64,000 nucleotides of DNA from Halopiger aswanensis. Its GTDB lineage: Archaea; Halobacteriota; Halobacteria; Halobacteriales; Natrialbaceae. Shown here in pieces: positions 1-8,383 of this stretch. Under the pieces are notes generated by a model. It ran no database searches, was not told the origin of the DNA, and saw only the letters and a program-made list of their open reading frames with translations. The stretch is from NCBI RefSeq assembly GCF_003610195.1, contig NZ_RAPO01000001.1, positions 682,001 through 746,000 of the forward strand, given 5' to 3'. How positions within the stretch are numbered: the first letter of the stretch is position 1; every line of letters begins with the position of its first letter. A program made the position numbers and the translations under genes.

Positions 1-65
1 TGATACGTCTCGGCGTCGACCGACAGGACGTCGGCGACCCGCGACGCGAGTTCCTCCTCGGGCAT
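1..65 (-). CDS. N-terminus of a truncated protein, unknown
   Basis: The reverse strand opens with ATG at 63-65 and an uninterrupted frame that runs off the left edge of the window. The 21 visible residues begin MPEEELASRVADVLSVD, an acidic amphipathic start typical of haloarchaeal cytosolic proteins. The piece is too short to assign to a family. Confidence 0.5.
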   Translation of the reverse strand, partial: MPEEELASRVADVLSVDAETY

Positions 66-315
66 TGTTCTACTCGAGAGTGCGGACGCAACGGTCTTTA
101 AAGCCGCCCTCGACGAACCGATACGGCTGCGATCCGAACCGGACTGGCGACGTTCGAGCGATTCACCGATCAGATAGAATCGGAACGTTCACGTCGGAAT
201 ACGGTCCGGCGTGAGGGGGAGAGAGCCCGCACACCGCGTTCGTTACAGTCGAAAAATCGGCTCGGAAGACCGATCGTCTGGAACCGAACGATCTCTCGAG
301 TAGCGATTCGCACTC

Positions 316-1026
316 CTAGAGTTGAACGGCTTTTTGCTCTATGAGAGTATGTGGCGGCCGCAACACTTCGATCGTTTGAGCCCCCGAACCGGTCGTAATC
401 GTCAACTCCGCTTCTCCATCGTCGGATATCGGAGTCGGTTGTTCGAGATCGTCGTCGTAGACGAAATCGCTCGATTTCGTAACCGTTCCTAAGAGAATGA
501 CGATCTCGATTTCGTCTCCCCGTTCGTCGAGCACCGTATTATCGTCGCCTTTGATCGATCGTGTGAAGAAAACGTTGTCCGAACCGTTTGTTGCGTTCAC
601 TTCAGTCGGCAATCCGTTTGCATCGAACCCGTTCGTGTCATAATGAGTTAATATACTGTGATCACTATCGGCATACTCTATTATCGTACTATTGAGGTCG
701 ATATTTCCAGCCCCGGGGCTTTTCTTGACTCGTAACCCGACTCGATAAATTTCGTCCGCATCGCTATCAGCTATGGATTCGATGTAGTCGTTCCTCCCAG
801 TCTCACCGGCGGCCGACACTACTTGTAGATGGTCGGATACCTGCGCCGTACTCTCTTCACCAGTAGCTTCCGCCTGAGTCTGGAGAGAACCGGCTGTATC
901 GATCAACACACCCGCAGCGATCGCCGAAACTAGTACCATCGCGATAAACACGATAAGCGTCCCAATACCCACCTGGCCTCGTTGATCCGACACGTCGTCC
1001 GTCTTCACAGAGAGTGATGCATCCAT
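316..1026 (-). CDS. Archaellin (flagellin-type structural protein)
   Basis: This 236-residue protein is a class III-signal-peptide precursor of the archaellin family, the filament subunit of the archaeal swimming motor. After an 18-residue leader rich in charged residues comes QRGQVGIGTLIVFIAMVLV: the prepilin peptidase (PibD/FlaK) would cut after Arg-Gly, leaving the conserved QVGIGTLIVFIA hydrophobic helix that drives polymerisation. The archaellin-type helix continues into AAGVLIDTAGSLQTQA. The rest is a beta-rich acidic exterior domain containing several N-x-S/T sites (NST, NAT, NGS), which haloarchaeal archaellins often N-glycosylate. No chemotaxis or archaellum assembly gene lies within reach, so it is a solitary archaellin. 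It could serve as a minor subunit or an alternative filament. Confidence 0.85.
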   Translation of the reverse strand: MDASLSVKTDDVSDQRGQVGIGTLIVFIAMVLVSAIAAGVLIDTAGSLQTQAEATGEESTAQVSDHLQVVSAAGETGRNDYIESIADSDADEIYRVGLRVKKSPGAGNIDLNSTIIEYADSDHSILTHYDTNGFDANGLPTEVNATNGSDNVFFTRSIKGDDNTVLDERGDEIEIVILLGTVTKSSDFVYDDDLEQPTPISDDGEAELTITTGSGAQTIEVLRPPHTLIEQKAVQL

Positions 1027-1382
1027 TTAGACACGGAAACTCTCCCGCATTCGAGTATGAAATCTTCGGCCAAGTGATGATTGAGCTGACTTATACGGGT
1101 GGCGCTACCCGATGAATACCTGTCATATATCGTAGCTACTACTCTCTCGAACGTCGTCGATCGTCGCTTCCCCGTCCACACGCTTCCCGACTCCAATTCG
1201 TACTCGTCCCGCATCCGGGCGCTTGCGACCACACTGGAAGCGCGGTTATCGGAAGACACCACGGCATCCGGCGGACAATGATCGAGGGTAACCGAACGAA
1301 CACACCGCCAGACCCGCGATTCAGTTACATTATCGATAGCGTCTCAGAACCGTTTTACTCCCGCCGACGATAGACTCCGCCG
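1027..1382. other. Intergenic stretch, no convincing gene
   Basis: This stretch separates the archaellin start from the ligase start. Two short overlapping open frames on opposite strands lack any recognisable domain and are probably chance. It should hold the promoters of both divergent genes. A TTATAC sequence near 1091-1096 is the only TATA-like element I noticed and it is weak. Confidence 0.4.
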
Positions 1383-3077
1383 ATGCAGTTCGCCACGTTC
1401 GCCGACCGCGCCGCCGCGATCGAAGCCGAGCCCGCGGACCTCGAGATCGTCGCCCACGTCACCGACCTGCTCGAGGACGCGGAAGCCGACCTCGAGATCG
1501 TCGCCCGATTCGTGCAGGGCCGGGTCTTCCCCGCGTGGGACTCGACGACGCTCGATATCGGCCCGAGCGCGTGTTACGAGGCGATCGCCCGCGCAGCCGG
1601 GACGAACGTCGACGCCGACGACGTCGAGGACCGGCTCGCCGAAATGGGCGAGATCGGCGACGTGGCGGCAAGTTACGACTTCGGCGGCCAGCAGGGACTG
1701 GGCGCGTTCACCGGCGGTGACGACGGGAGCGGGGACGACCTCACCGTCCGCGAGGTCTACGACACTCTCGCCGACCTCGCGGCCGCCGAAGGGTCGGGCA
1801 GCCAGGATCGCAAGGTCGACCTCCTCTTCGGTCTCTTTAACCGCTGCTCGAGCGAGGAGGCCCGCTACCTCGCGCGGCTCGTCCTCTCGGAGATGCGCAT
1901 CGGCGTCGGCGAGGGGACCGTCCGCGACGCCGTTGCTGAAGCCTTCGACGTCCCCGAAGACAGCGTCGAGCGCGCGCTACAGGTCTCGAACGACTACGGC
2001 GAGGTGGCTCGCGTCGCCCGCGACGAGGGCGTCGCGGGACTGGACGCGATCGACCTCGAGATCGGCCGCCCAGTCCAGGCGATGCTCGCGCAGGCGGGAA
2101 CCGTCACCGACGCCTTGGATGAGTGGGAGGAAGCCGCCGTCGAGTGGAAGTACGACGGCGCGCGGATCCAGTTGCACCACTCCGCCGACGGCGAGACCCG
2201 CGTCTTCTCCCGAAACATGGAGGAAGTCACCGACGCCCTCCCCGAAGTTCTCGAGTACGCCGACGAGACCCTCGAGGACCCGGTCATCCTGGACGGCGAG
2301 GTCGTCGCCGTCGACGACGACGGCAGCCCGCTCCCCTTCCAGGAGGTGCTCAAGCGGTTCCGCCGCAAGCACGACGTCGAGAAGGCCCGCGAGGAGGTCA
2401 CCGTCCGGCCGGTCTTCTTCGACTGTCTGCACGCCGGCGGCGAGGACCTGCTCGAGGAGCCGCTGACGACCCGACACGACCAGCTGCGGGCGGTGCTGGC
2501 GGACGACGATGCGCCGGAGGACGAAGACGAAACCGACGTGGAGGGCCTCTCCCTGCTCTGGACCGCCGACGACCCCGACGAGATCGAGGCGATCGACGCC
2601 GACGCCCTCGAGGCAGGCCACGAGGGGATCATGCTCAAAAACCCCGATTCGGCGTACTCGCCGGGCCGACGTGGGAAACACTGGCGCAAGCGCAAACCCG
2701 ACGTCGAGACGCTGGACTGCGTCGTCACCGGCGCCGAGTGGGGTGAAGGTCGCCGTGCGAACTTCCTCGGGACCTTCGAGCTCTCGATCCGTGACGGCGA
2801 CGACCTGGAAACAGTTGGGAAGGTCGCGACCGGCATCACGGACGAGAAACTCGCCGAACTCACCGAGCTGCTCGAGCCCCACGTCGCCGCCGAAGACGGC
2901 CAAGACGTCGACCTCGAGCCGGCAGTCGTCTTCGAGGTGGGCTACGAGGAGATCCAGACCTCGCCGACCTACTCGTCGGGGTACGCGCTGCGCTTCCCGC
3001 GCTTTTTGGCGGTTCGCTCGGATAAGGAACCCGAGGACGCGGATACGCTCGAGCGGATCGAATCGCTGCGCTCCTGA
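1383..3077 (+). CDS. lig: ATP-dependent DNA ligase
   Basis: This 564-residue protein seals nicks in duplex DNA during lagging-strand replication and repair, using ATP. The N-terminal 200 residues form the helical DNA-binding domain. The nucleotidyltransferase motif I is KYDGAR, with the adenylated lysine at residue 256. Later motifs include the FSRN segment, DGEVVA and EGIMLKNPDSAYSPGRRG with KRKPD near the adenylation-domain end. The C-terminal OB-fold holds FLGTFELS and ends with PRFLAVRSDK. Length and domain order match archaeal/eukaryal LigI-type enzymes. The start at 1383 lies just after the CCG of the preceding spacer and gives the usual MQFATFADRAAAIE beginning. It is flanked by unrelated genes and is probably monocistronic. 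Confidence 0.95.
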   Translation: MQFATFADRAAAIEAEPADLEIVAHVTDLLEDAEADLEIVARFVQGRVFPAWDSTTLDIGPSACYEAIARAAGTNVDADDVEDRLAEMGEIGDVAASYDFGGQQGLGAFTGGDDGSGDDLTVREVYDTLADLAAAEGSGSQDRKVDLLFGLFNRCSSEEARYLARLVLSEMRIGVGEGTVRDAVAEAFDVPEDSVERALQVSNDYGEVARVARDEGVAGLDAIDLEIGRPVQAMLAQAGTVTDALDEWEEAAVEWKYDGARIQLHHSADGETRVFSRNMEEVTDALPEVLEYADETLEDPVILDGEVVAVDDDGSPLPFQEVLKRFRRKHDVEKAREEVTVRPVFFDCLHAGGEDLLEEPLTTRHDQLRAVLADDDAPEDEDETDVEGLSLLWTADDPDEIEAIDADALEAGHEGIMLKNPDSAYSPGRRGKHWRKRKPDVETLDCVVTGAEWGEGRRANFLGTFELSIRDGDDLETVGKVATGITDEKLAELTELLEPHVAAEDGQDVDLEPAVVFEVGYEEIQTSPTYSSGYALRFPRFLAVRSDKEPEDADTLERIESLRS

Positions 3078-3102
3078 CGTTCGAATTCTCTGTTCTCTGC
3101 CG

Positions 3103-4332
3103 TTAGTCGTCGACGAACTGATCCAGCGTCGTGTCCATCCCGTCGCGAACCTCGCTGACCAGCGCGCCCTCGATGTCCAGCCCGAGCACATCGACGGCGG
3201 CCCGGCCGACCCGCTCGCGCATTTCGGGCGGCGAGTAGACGCCGAGGCGCCACTGCGAGTACTGGGCTGCGCGCAGGGCCTCCACGAGCGGCGACTGCTG
3301 GCCCAGCCGGCGGATGTCGCCGTTGACCATCACGCGCGTCGTCGACTCCGTCATCGACGGGCGGCTCGGGATATCGAGAATCACGCACTCCTGTTCGACC
3401 TCGGCGCGGTCGGCGATTTCGCGCTCGAACTCGCGGACCGACTCGTGGTCGCTCTCGATGACGCCGCCGGGCACGTCGTCGATTTCGGCCCACACGGCTC
3501 GCTTGAACAGGTCCCGTTCGTCCAGCCGGCGGGAGAACTCCTGGGTGTCCTCACAGGAGCGCAGGGCGACGACCAGGTCGGCGTCGTCCATCCGCTGGAG
3601 GGCCTCGGCGTCCGTGTCGGTCCGCTCGAGCAGGCGTTCGGCCGCCCGGCGGAGCATCGCCTTGCTGATCCGGGCGACGCTGTGGCTGTAGACGGTCGGG
3701 TTCATCAGCGCCCGCGCGACCAGCAGGCTCTCGGCGGCCTGGACGTTGCCCTCGTCGAGCACGAGTTCGCCGTCGACGAAGGTCAGTTCCCGAACCAGCC
3801 GCTCGTGGTCGATCGTCCCGTAGGGGACGCCGGTGTGGTGGGCGTCCCGCACGAGGTAGTCCATCCGGTCGACGTCGAGCTCGCCCGAGACGAGCTGGCC
3901 GAACCGGCCCTCGCCGGCGATCAGGCCGGCGATCCGCTCGGGTTCTAAGTCGTGGTCCCGAAGGACGTCGCCGACCGCGCCGTCCGCGATCAGGTGGTCG
4001 ACGTCGTCGTGGTACCGGCCCGTCCGTCGGTGGGTCAGCGGCTCGAGGTTGTGGCTGAACGGTCCGTGGCCGACGTCGTGCAGCAGGGCGGCGGCCTGAA
4101 CGCGTTCGGCCTGCGTGCCCTCGACGTTGAGTTGCTCGAGGGCCTTGCAGGCGAGGTGATAGACCCCGAGGCTGTGCTCGAAGCGGGTGTGGTTCGCGGA
4201 GGGGTAGACGAGCGAGACGGTACCGAGTTGGCGGATGCCCCGGAGCCGCTGGACTGGCGGCGTATCGAGGAGGTCCCGCGCGACGGCCTCGACCTGGAGG
4301 TGGTCGTGGACGCTGTCCTTGATGACTTTCAT
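3103..4332 (-). CDS. HD-domain phosphohydrolase
   Basis: This 409-residue protein belongs to the HD superfamily of metal-dependent phosphohydrolases, in the group related to dGTPase/SAMHD1-like proteins. HTRFEHSLGVYHLA supplies the first metal-binding histidine and ALLHDVGHGPFSHNLEPL is the HD signature. A further Asp lies in ELDVDRMDYLVRDAHHTG. I chose the ATG at 4330-4332, giving MKVIKDSVHDH, because family members begin with this motif. An ATG 27 bases upstream in frame is possible. The substrate is not known from sequence; nucleotide triphosphohydrolase activity is a family-based guess. It converges on the ligase gene with a 25-base gap. Confidence 0.85.
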   Translation of the reverse strand: MKVIKDSVHDHLQVEAVARDLLDTPPVQRLRGIRQLGTVSLVYPSANHTRFEHSLGVYHLACKALEQLNVEGTQAERVQAAALLHDVGHGPFSHNLEPLTHRRTGRYHDDVDHLIADGAVGDVLRDHDLEPERIAGLIAGEGRFGQLVSGELDVDRMDYLVRDAHHTGVPYGTIDHERLVRELTFVDGELVLDEGNVQAAESLLVARALMNPTVYSHSVARISKAMLRRAAERLLERTDTDAEALQRMDDADLVVALRSCEDTQEFSRRLDERDLFKRAVWAEIDDVPGGVIESDHESVREFEREIADRAEVEQECVILDIPSRPSMTESTTRVMVNGDIRRLGQQSPLVEALRAAQYSQWRLGVYSPPEMRERVGRAAVDVLGLDIEGALVSEVRDGMDTTLDQFVDD

Positions 4333-4472
4333 TGCCGATAGTTCGTCCGGATCGTACAAAAACTGTCGTGACGGGGACAGGCGACGGCCGTCGGTAGTCG
4401 ATGGAGAGCGACGAACCTCGTCGTTCGTCAGGCGACCGACAGCACTTTCATCGGCCGCTTCGAACGGCCGCT

Positions 4473-4565
4473 ATGCTCAACCCGTTCGTGATGACGGTCG
4501 CGCTGTTCGTCATCGTGATCCTCTGTCTGATCGCGCTGCTGTATATCTCGACGCAGTGGGAGTGA
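4473..4565 (+). CDS. 30-residue membrane peptide
   Basis: An ATG at 4473 opens a 30-codon frame, MLNPFVMTVALFVIVILCL followed by IALLYISTQWE and TGA. It encodes essentially one transmembrane helix with a short polar end. A GC-rich inverted repeat (CGGCCG, 7-base spacer, CGGCCG at 4452-4470) ends two bases before the start codon. Haloarchaea carry many small single-span proteins like this, but coding status rests only on the clean hydrophobic helix and position between two genes. Function unknown. Confidence 0.5.
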   Translation: MLNPFVMTVALFVIVILCLIALLYISTQWE

Positions 4566-4674
4566 GCCCACAGGGATCGCGAGCGAACCCTGACCTGATC
4601 CAGCCGCGGCCTACAAAAGCGCCCGTCACCTGACGCGACGGTGCTTACCCCCGTGGCCGCCGTGGACCGGAACG

Positions 4675-4917
4675 ATGACCGAACTTACTATTCCGCCCGA
4701 CGCCGACGACTCGCGAGCGAAGGCACTCGTGCAGGAACACGTCGACGTCGGCGACGTCGTCCAGATCTGGGAAGCCGACCGGACCGGCTCCGACGACCCC
4801 GAGCACGAGGGGAAAGTCACTGGACTCGAGCCCGGCTACCTCGAACTCGACGGGCAACCGCTCGAGGCGGGAAGCATCCGGTACGACCAGATTCACTCGC
4901 TGATTCGGCTCGAGTAG
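4675..4917 (+). CDS. Small acidic conserved-looking protein, unknown
   Basis: This 80-residue acidic protein has no cysteines and no membrane segment. It has a helical N-terminus (DSRAKALVQEHVDVGDVV) followed by a predicted small beta-barrel-like half (EGKVTGLEPGYLELDG) suggestive of an SH3- or OB-like fold. I do not recognise the family. Its stop lies six bases from the stop of the convergent membrane protein gene at 4923. Base composition and codon use match neighbouring genes, supporting a real gene. Confidence 0.7.
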   Translation: MTELTIPPDADDSRAKALVQEHVDVGDVVQIWEADRTGSDDPEHEGKVTGLEPGYLELDGQPLEAGSIRYDQIHSLIRLE

Positions 4918-4922
4918 CGGCT

Positions 4923-6305
4923 TCAGTCGCCGACCTCGCCGACGCCGCCCTCCGCGGACTCGAGTTCCTCTCCGCCCTCGTCGGACTCGAGCCGGTCGTC
5001 GGTCATGAGGACGCCGGCGAGTCCGTTCGGCCCGTGCGTGTGGATGGTCAGCAGCACGTTCGAGACGAACAGGACGACGCCGGCGGTTCCGAGGACTGCG
5101 CTCCCGACCGTGACAGTCGACGGCAGATCGAACAGCGCCGCGCTCGCGAGTCCGACGAGCGCGACGACCGTGAGCGCGAAGTCAGCTCGCTCGAGGCGGT
5201 CGTCGTAGAGGTCGTCGATCATCGGCACCTGCTCGAAGCCCAGCCGGTCGCTGTAGCGCTCGTGCCAGATGATGAATGGAACGATGTGGTAGAGCGAGCC
5301 GACGACGACGAAGCCGAAGACGCCGAAGAGTAAGATGTTGGCCGCGTCGGGGTGACCGAACACCGTCTCGCCGGTCGGCTCGAGCCACCACGCGGGAACC
5401 GTCAGGAACGTCCACGCGTACAGCGAGGCGACGACGACCCAGTAGCGGTCGGTCATCGGCGAGCGCTCAGCGGTTGACCCCGCGAGCGCGCGGACGATGA
5501 CCACTGTGAACGCGACGAGGCCGGCCAGCAGGGCCATCGCGCCGACCTGCGCGACGAGGTCAGTCCCGGCGGCGCGGCCGACCGCGAACACGAGGAGGCC
5601 GGTCGGAAAGAGGGCCTGCTCGAGTTGGAGCAGTCGACCCTCGAGCGCTCCGAGGTCCCACTGGGCGAACATCTTCGTGAGCTGCAGCAGCGCGCCGACG
5701 ACGGTGGCGAGCACGGCGCCGTACAGCGCGAGCGTGGCGTGGAGCAACCGGACGTCGCCGCGAACGAGCGCCACCGCGTCGAACGCCGGGCGCGTGAAAT
5801 CGACCGCGAGCAGGTAGCCCAGCGGTGCGACGAGGGCGAAACACGCGAGCGCGATCGCGAAGTGGCGCTCGGTGAACTCGAGCGGCCGCGCCTCGAGCAG
5901 CGTCCGCCCGACGTTGTAGACGAACAGCCAGATCCCGAGCAGGATCGGCGCGGCGACGACCGGCAGCCACGCGAGTTCGCCCGCGAGCAGGACGCCGACA
6001 AAACCCAGCAGGCCGACGACGACGAGCCACAGTTGGGCGACGGCGAGCCGTCTCGAGTGGATCGAAACGCCCGACCAGACGGGGACGAACTGGGTCATCG
6101 CGCCCATGATCGTCACGGCGATCCACCCCAGCAGGACGACGTGGACGAACGCGAGGGTAGAGAGCCCGGGCAGCGTCGTGACGGTCAGGGCCGTTCCGCC
6201 GACGACGCCGGCGACGAGAAACGCCAGCGCGAGCACGAAGTGGCGAAACGGAATCGCCATCGGCGGTTGCTGATCGGTCCGTAACCCGCCAGGCATCCGG
6301 TTCAT
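4923..6305 (-). CDS. Polytopic membrane protein, heme-copper oxidase subunit I-like
   Basis: This 460-residue protein has about 12 hydrophobic segments and resembles distant relatives of heme-copper oxidase subunit I or NnrS. Candidate heme or metal ligands are membrane-embedded histidines in FVHVVLLGWIAVTIMGAMTQ, LLHATLALYG, SLYHIVPFIIWHERY and LLTIHTHGPNG. The SLYHxxPF/WHERY pair is the most family-like feature. The last 30 residues are acidic and cytosolic-looking. I start it at 6305 (MNRMPGGL) because the 24 residues upstream look non-coding and cross into the divergent promoter. It diverges from the MoaD-like gene at 6394 with an 88-base gap, suggesting a shared control region. No partner subunit II with a CuA site is visible, so an oxidase activity is unproven. 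Confidence 0.65.
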   Translation of the reverse strand: MNRMPGGLRTDQQPPMAIPFRHFVLALAFLVAGVVGGTALTVTTLPGLSTLAFVHVVLLGWIAVTIMGAMTQFVPVWSGVSIHSRRLAVAQLWLVVVGLLGFVGVLLAGELAWLPVVAAPILLGIWLFVYNVGRTLLEARPLEFTERHFAIALACFALVAPLGYLLAVDFTRPAFDAVALVRGDVRLLHATLALYGAVLATVVGALLQLTKMFAQWDLGALEGRLLQLEQALFPTGLLVFAVGRAAGTDLVAQVGAMALLAGLVAFTVVIVRALAGSTAERSPMTDRYWVVVASLYAWTFLTVPAWWLEPTGETVFGHPDAANILLFGVFGFVVVGSLYHIVPFIIWHERYSDRLGFEQVPMIDDLYDDRLERADFALTVVALVGLASAALFDLPSTVTVGSAVLGTAGVVLFVSNVLLTIHTHGPNGLAGVLMTDDRLESDEGGEELESAEGGVGEVGD

Positions 6306-6393
6306 ACGCGATCGTTTGGCCCCGATCGTCGTTCGATTACTCCCGAACACGTTCGGAGTCGGGTTTTCGCTTTGCACCGTCGTACGAACGGGT

Positions 6394-6819
6394 ATGACGG
6401 CCGAAGCTACCCACGATCAGACGACTGATTCCGACCGCGCTGCAGAGTCTGCCGCCGAAACCACCACCGTCACCGTCCGCTGTACCGGCCACGTCCGCGA
6501 AGCCGTCGGCACCCACGAACTCGAGTTTACCTTCGAGGGAACGCAGTTGCAGGCCTTCCTCGAGACCTTCTTCGAGGACTACGACGTCGAGGAGCTGCTG
6601 ATCGCCGAAACCGAGGAGGAGGCGACGGCCCACGGCTGGGCGGAGCCGCCGGAGGAACTACCGGGGACCTGGCGCAAGAACCCCGAAGGCGAACAGACGC
6701 GCACGTACGCTCGCGTCTGCGTCAACGGGAAGTTCAACGAACTGCTGGACGGATTCCAGACGGAACTCGAGGACGGCGATCGCGTGGCGCTGATCTACCC
6801 GTTCATGTTCTGCTGTTGA
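6394..6819 (+). CDS. MoaD/ThiS-like ubiquitin-fold protein ending in Cys-Cys
   Basis: This 141-residue protein has a beta-grasp core. After a 23-residue acidic tail, TVTVRCTGHVREAVG is the first strand-turn-strand, QLQAFLETFFEDY the helix, and ARVCVNGKFNELLDG...LEDGDRVALIYPF the typical MoaD-like C-terminal half. MoaD, ThiS and SAMP proteins end in Gly-Gly, which is thiocarboxylated or conjugated; this one ends FMFCC, so ordinary E1-type activation at a diglycine cannot occur. An insertion at about residues 72-100 (GWAEPPEELPGTW) interrupts the fold. The start is the ATG at 6394; the frame is open further upstream but that part overlaps the divergent promoter. It precedes the CGCGG gene by 74 bases on the same strand. 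Confidence 0.7.
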   Translation: MTAEATHDQTTDSDRAAESAAETTTVTVRCTGHVREAVGTHELEFTFEGTQLQAFLETFFEDYDVEELLIAETEEEATAHGWAEPPEELPGTWRKNPEGEQTRTYARVCVNGKFNELLDGFQTELEDGDRVALIYPFMFCC

Positions 6820-6893
6820 CCGGCGGATCGTGAACTCGCCGGCCGAACAGGTTCGGCTCAGCCCTTAGCTCTCTCGAGGGCCGACACTGCCGT

Positions 6894-7196
6894 ATGGCCG
6901 AAGACGTCAGCGACGTCGAACCGGTGACGCGGCGCGATCACGAGAACTCGTGGTCCGCGAACCTCGAGCAGCCCCAGCATGCGGCCGACCGCGACCTCGT
7001 CGTCGAGCAGGCCAAAGACGCCATCGAGGCGACCGCGAGCGGCTACCACGTCAACCTCGTGACCCACGGCGACCACGGCCACCCCGAAACGTACCTCTGG
7101 GGCGAACTCGAGGCCGCGTTCGATGGAATCGACCTCGAGTACGTCGATCAGTGTGGCTGCGGCGGCCACGTGACTCGCGCGCACGTCCAGGATTGA
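6894..7196 (+). CDS. CGCGG-family candidate radical-SAM-modified peptide (RiPP) precursor
   Basis: This 100-residue protein matches the family named for its C-terminal CGCGG motif, which is described as a putative target of radical SAM modification. The motif is at residues 87-91 (VDQCGCGGHVTRAHV). Just before it lies a His-rich segment (YHVNLVTHGDHGHPETYLW) that may bind metal or form part of the leader. The N-terminal half (RDHENSWSANLEQPQHAADRD) would serve as recognition sequence. A radical SAM/SPASM enzyme sits 1.2 kb downstream at 8384 on the same strand, and a second candidate precursor at 7873. Family membership is by recognition of the motif and neighbours; the modification and product are unknown. 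Confidence 0.8.
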   Translation: MAEDVSDVEPVTRRDHENSWSANLEQPQHAADRDLVVEQAKDAIEATASGYHVNLVTHGDHGHPETYLWGELEAAFDGIDLEYVDQCGCGGHVTRAHVQD

Positions 7197-7233
7197 GACC
7201 TGAGACGCGACGAGTCGCGTAGCTGACTCGAGC

Positions 7234-7713
7234 TTAGCTGCCGTCCCACTCGGCCAAGACGAGGGACCGGGCGCCCGAATCCGCCTGCCAGACGACCTGC
7301 ACCGTTGTCTCCTCGAGGTCGTCGTCCTTGGCGCAGACGGTCGCAGTATCGCCCGCGCTCACCGTTCCGTCGTCGACACCTGCGGTCGAGTACCCGTCCG
7401 GTGTGGCCCACGAGCCCGAAAGTTCGGGGTTCTCGCCGACGGACTCGAGATAGAGTTCGTCCGCGGGGATCGAGTCGCCGGCGACGTGGGTCGCGACGAG
7501 CCCCGTCGCCTTCTCGTCGGTACAGTCCGCATCGGCATCGATCGAAACCCCGGCCGTCGGATACGTCTGGAGATTGTCGTCCGCGAGACTGAACGCGAAC
7601 GTGTGAACGACGCCGGCCAGGACGACGGTGATCGCGATCAGAAGGAGAACGCCGACGACGGACGAGACGGCGGTGCGATCGGCGGCCACGTTCGACAGCG
7701 AGACGGAGCGCAT
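7234..7713 (-). CDS. Type IV pilin-like protein
   Basis: This 159-residue protein has the haloarchaeal type IV pilin N-terminal domain: a short leader MRSVSLSNVAADR followed by TAVSSVVGVLLLIAITVVLAG, the hydrophobic helix cleaved by PibD and used for assembly. The remaining beta-rich domain contains two cysteines (DADCTDEKA and ATVCAKDDD) that could form a disulfide outside the cell. I take the ATG at 7711-7713 as start; an in-frame ATG nine codons upstream gives MPVLSGEPI, which lengthens the leader without family support. It lies inside the radical SAM locus, on the opposite strand to the CGCGG gene, with which it converges. Confidence 0.8.
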   Translation of the reverse strand: MRSVSLSNVAADRTAVSSVVGVLLLIAITVVLAGVVHTFAFSLADDNLQTYPTAGVSIDADADCTDEKATGLVATHVAGDSIPADELYLESVGENPELSGSWATPDGYSTAGVDDGTVSAGDTATVCAKDDDLEETTVQVVWQADSGARSLVLAEWDGS

Positions 7714-7872
7714 TATCGGTTCTCCGGAGAGAACCGGCATTGTTATACGCGGAATATCAGCGTTCAGGACTGATATACGAATTGAATAGTAGCGGTTGAC
7801 CGACGGTCAACGGGTACTATCGCGCCGGCGATCACCAGACGTACTCGTCGGTCGACGGTCGTGAGTCACCGA

Positions 7873-8235
7873 TCACAGGCTGTTTATGTCGGACGCTCCT
7901 GCCGTTTCCTTATAGACGCGCGGTTCCTCGCTCCCGCCGTCCGTTCCGCCGCCGTCCGCGTCAGCGTCCGCTCCCGAATCCGCGGCATCCGCATCGGCGT
8001 CCCCGTCCGTGGAAAACCGAACGACCTCGTCGGCCGGACAGACCCAGAGATCGACCGAATACCAGCCGAACAGCTTCGAAGCCTGCTCGTGGGCATCCGT
8101 CGGGTTCTCGGCGGCGACGCTGCCGACGTGGCGCAGCGGATCGGACTCCTCGTCGCGGACGAAGACCTCCCACTGCGGGATCGGAGCGTCGGAGTCATCG
8201 TATTCGACCTTCGAACGGCGCGCCTTCTCGACCAT
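7873..8235 (-). CDS. Htur_1727-family rSAM-partnered candidate RiPP precursor
   Basis: This 120-residue protein has a compact core at residues 20-75 (PQWEVFVRDEESDPLRHVGS, then AAENPTDAHEQASKLFGWYS and VDLWVCPADEVVRF). I recognise this as the haloarchaeal family annotated as rSAM-partnered candidate RiPP, Htur_1727 type, whose core resembles the PaaB-like fold of phenylacetate degradation. One cysteine lies in WVCPADE. The last 45 residues are a low-complexity Ala-Asp-Gly run followed by EEPRVYKETAGASDINSL, a plausible modifiable tail. The start is the ATG at 8233-8235; the frame continues upstream but that part is Arg-rich and unlike haloarchaeal protein. It diverges from the radical SAM gene at 8384, 148 bases away, the usual partner arrangement. 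Confidence 0.8.
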   Translation of the reverse strand: MVEKARRSKVEYDDSDAPIPQWEVFVRDEESDPLRHVGSVAAENPTDAHEQASKLFGWYSVDLWVCPADEVVRFSTDGDADADAADSGADADADGGGTDGGSEEPRVYKETAGASDINSL

Positions 8236-8383
8236 ACTCGACGGTACGAAACGCGGACGAAGATCGTTCCCCAAACTCCCAGCGGTTGGGAACACCTCGC
8301 CGATCGGGCGAACGCGTTCGCGTCTTCCCGGCCCGTGAGAACGAGAGCGCGGCTTTCCTTCGGTCGCTCGCAAGTACCGCGCA

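Noticed and set aside
1977..3191. 404-residue frame antisense to DNA ligase
   Set aside because: A shadow of the ligase gene, with no recognisable family.
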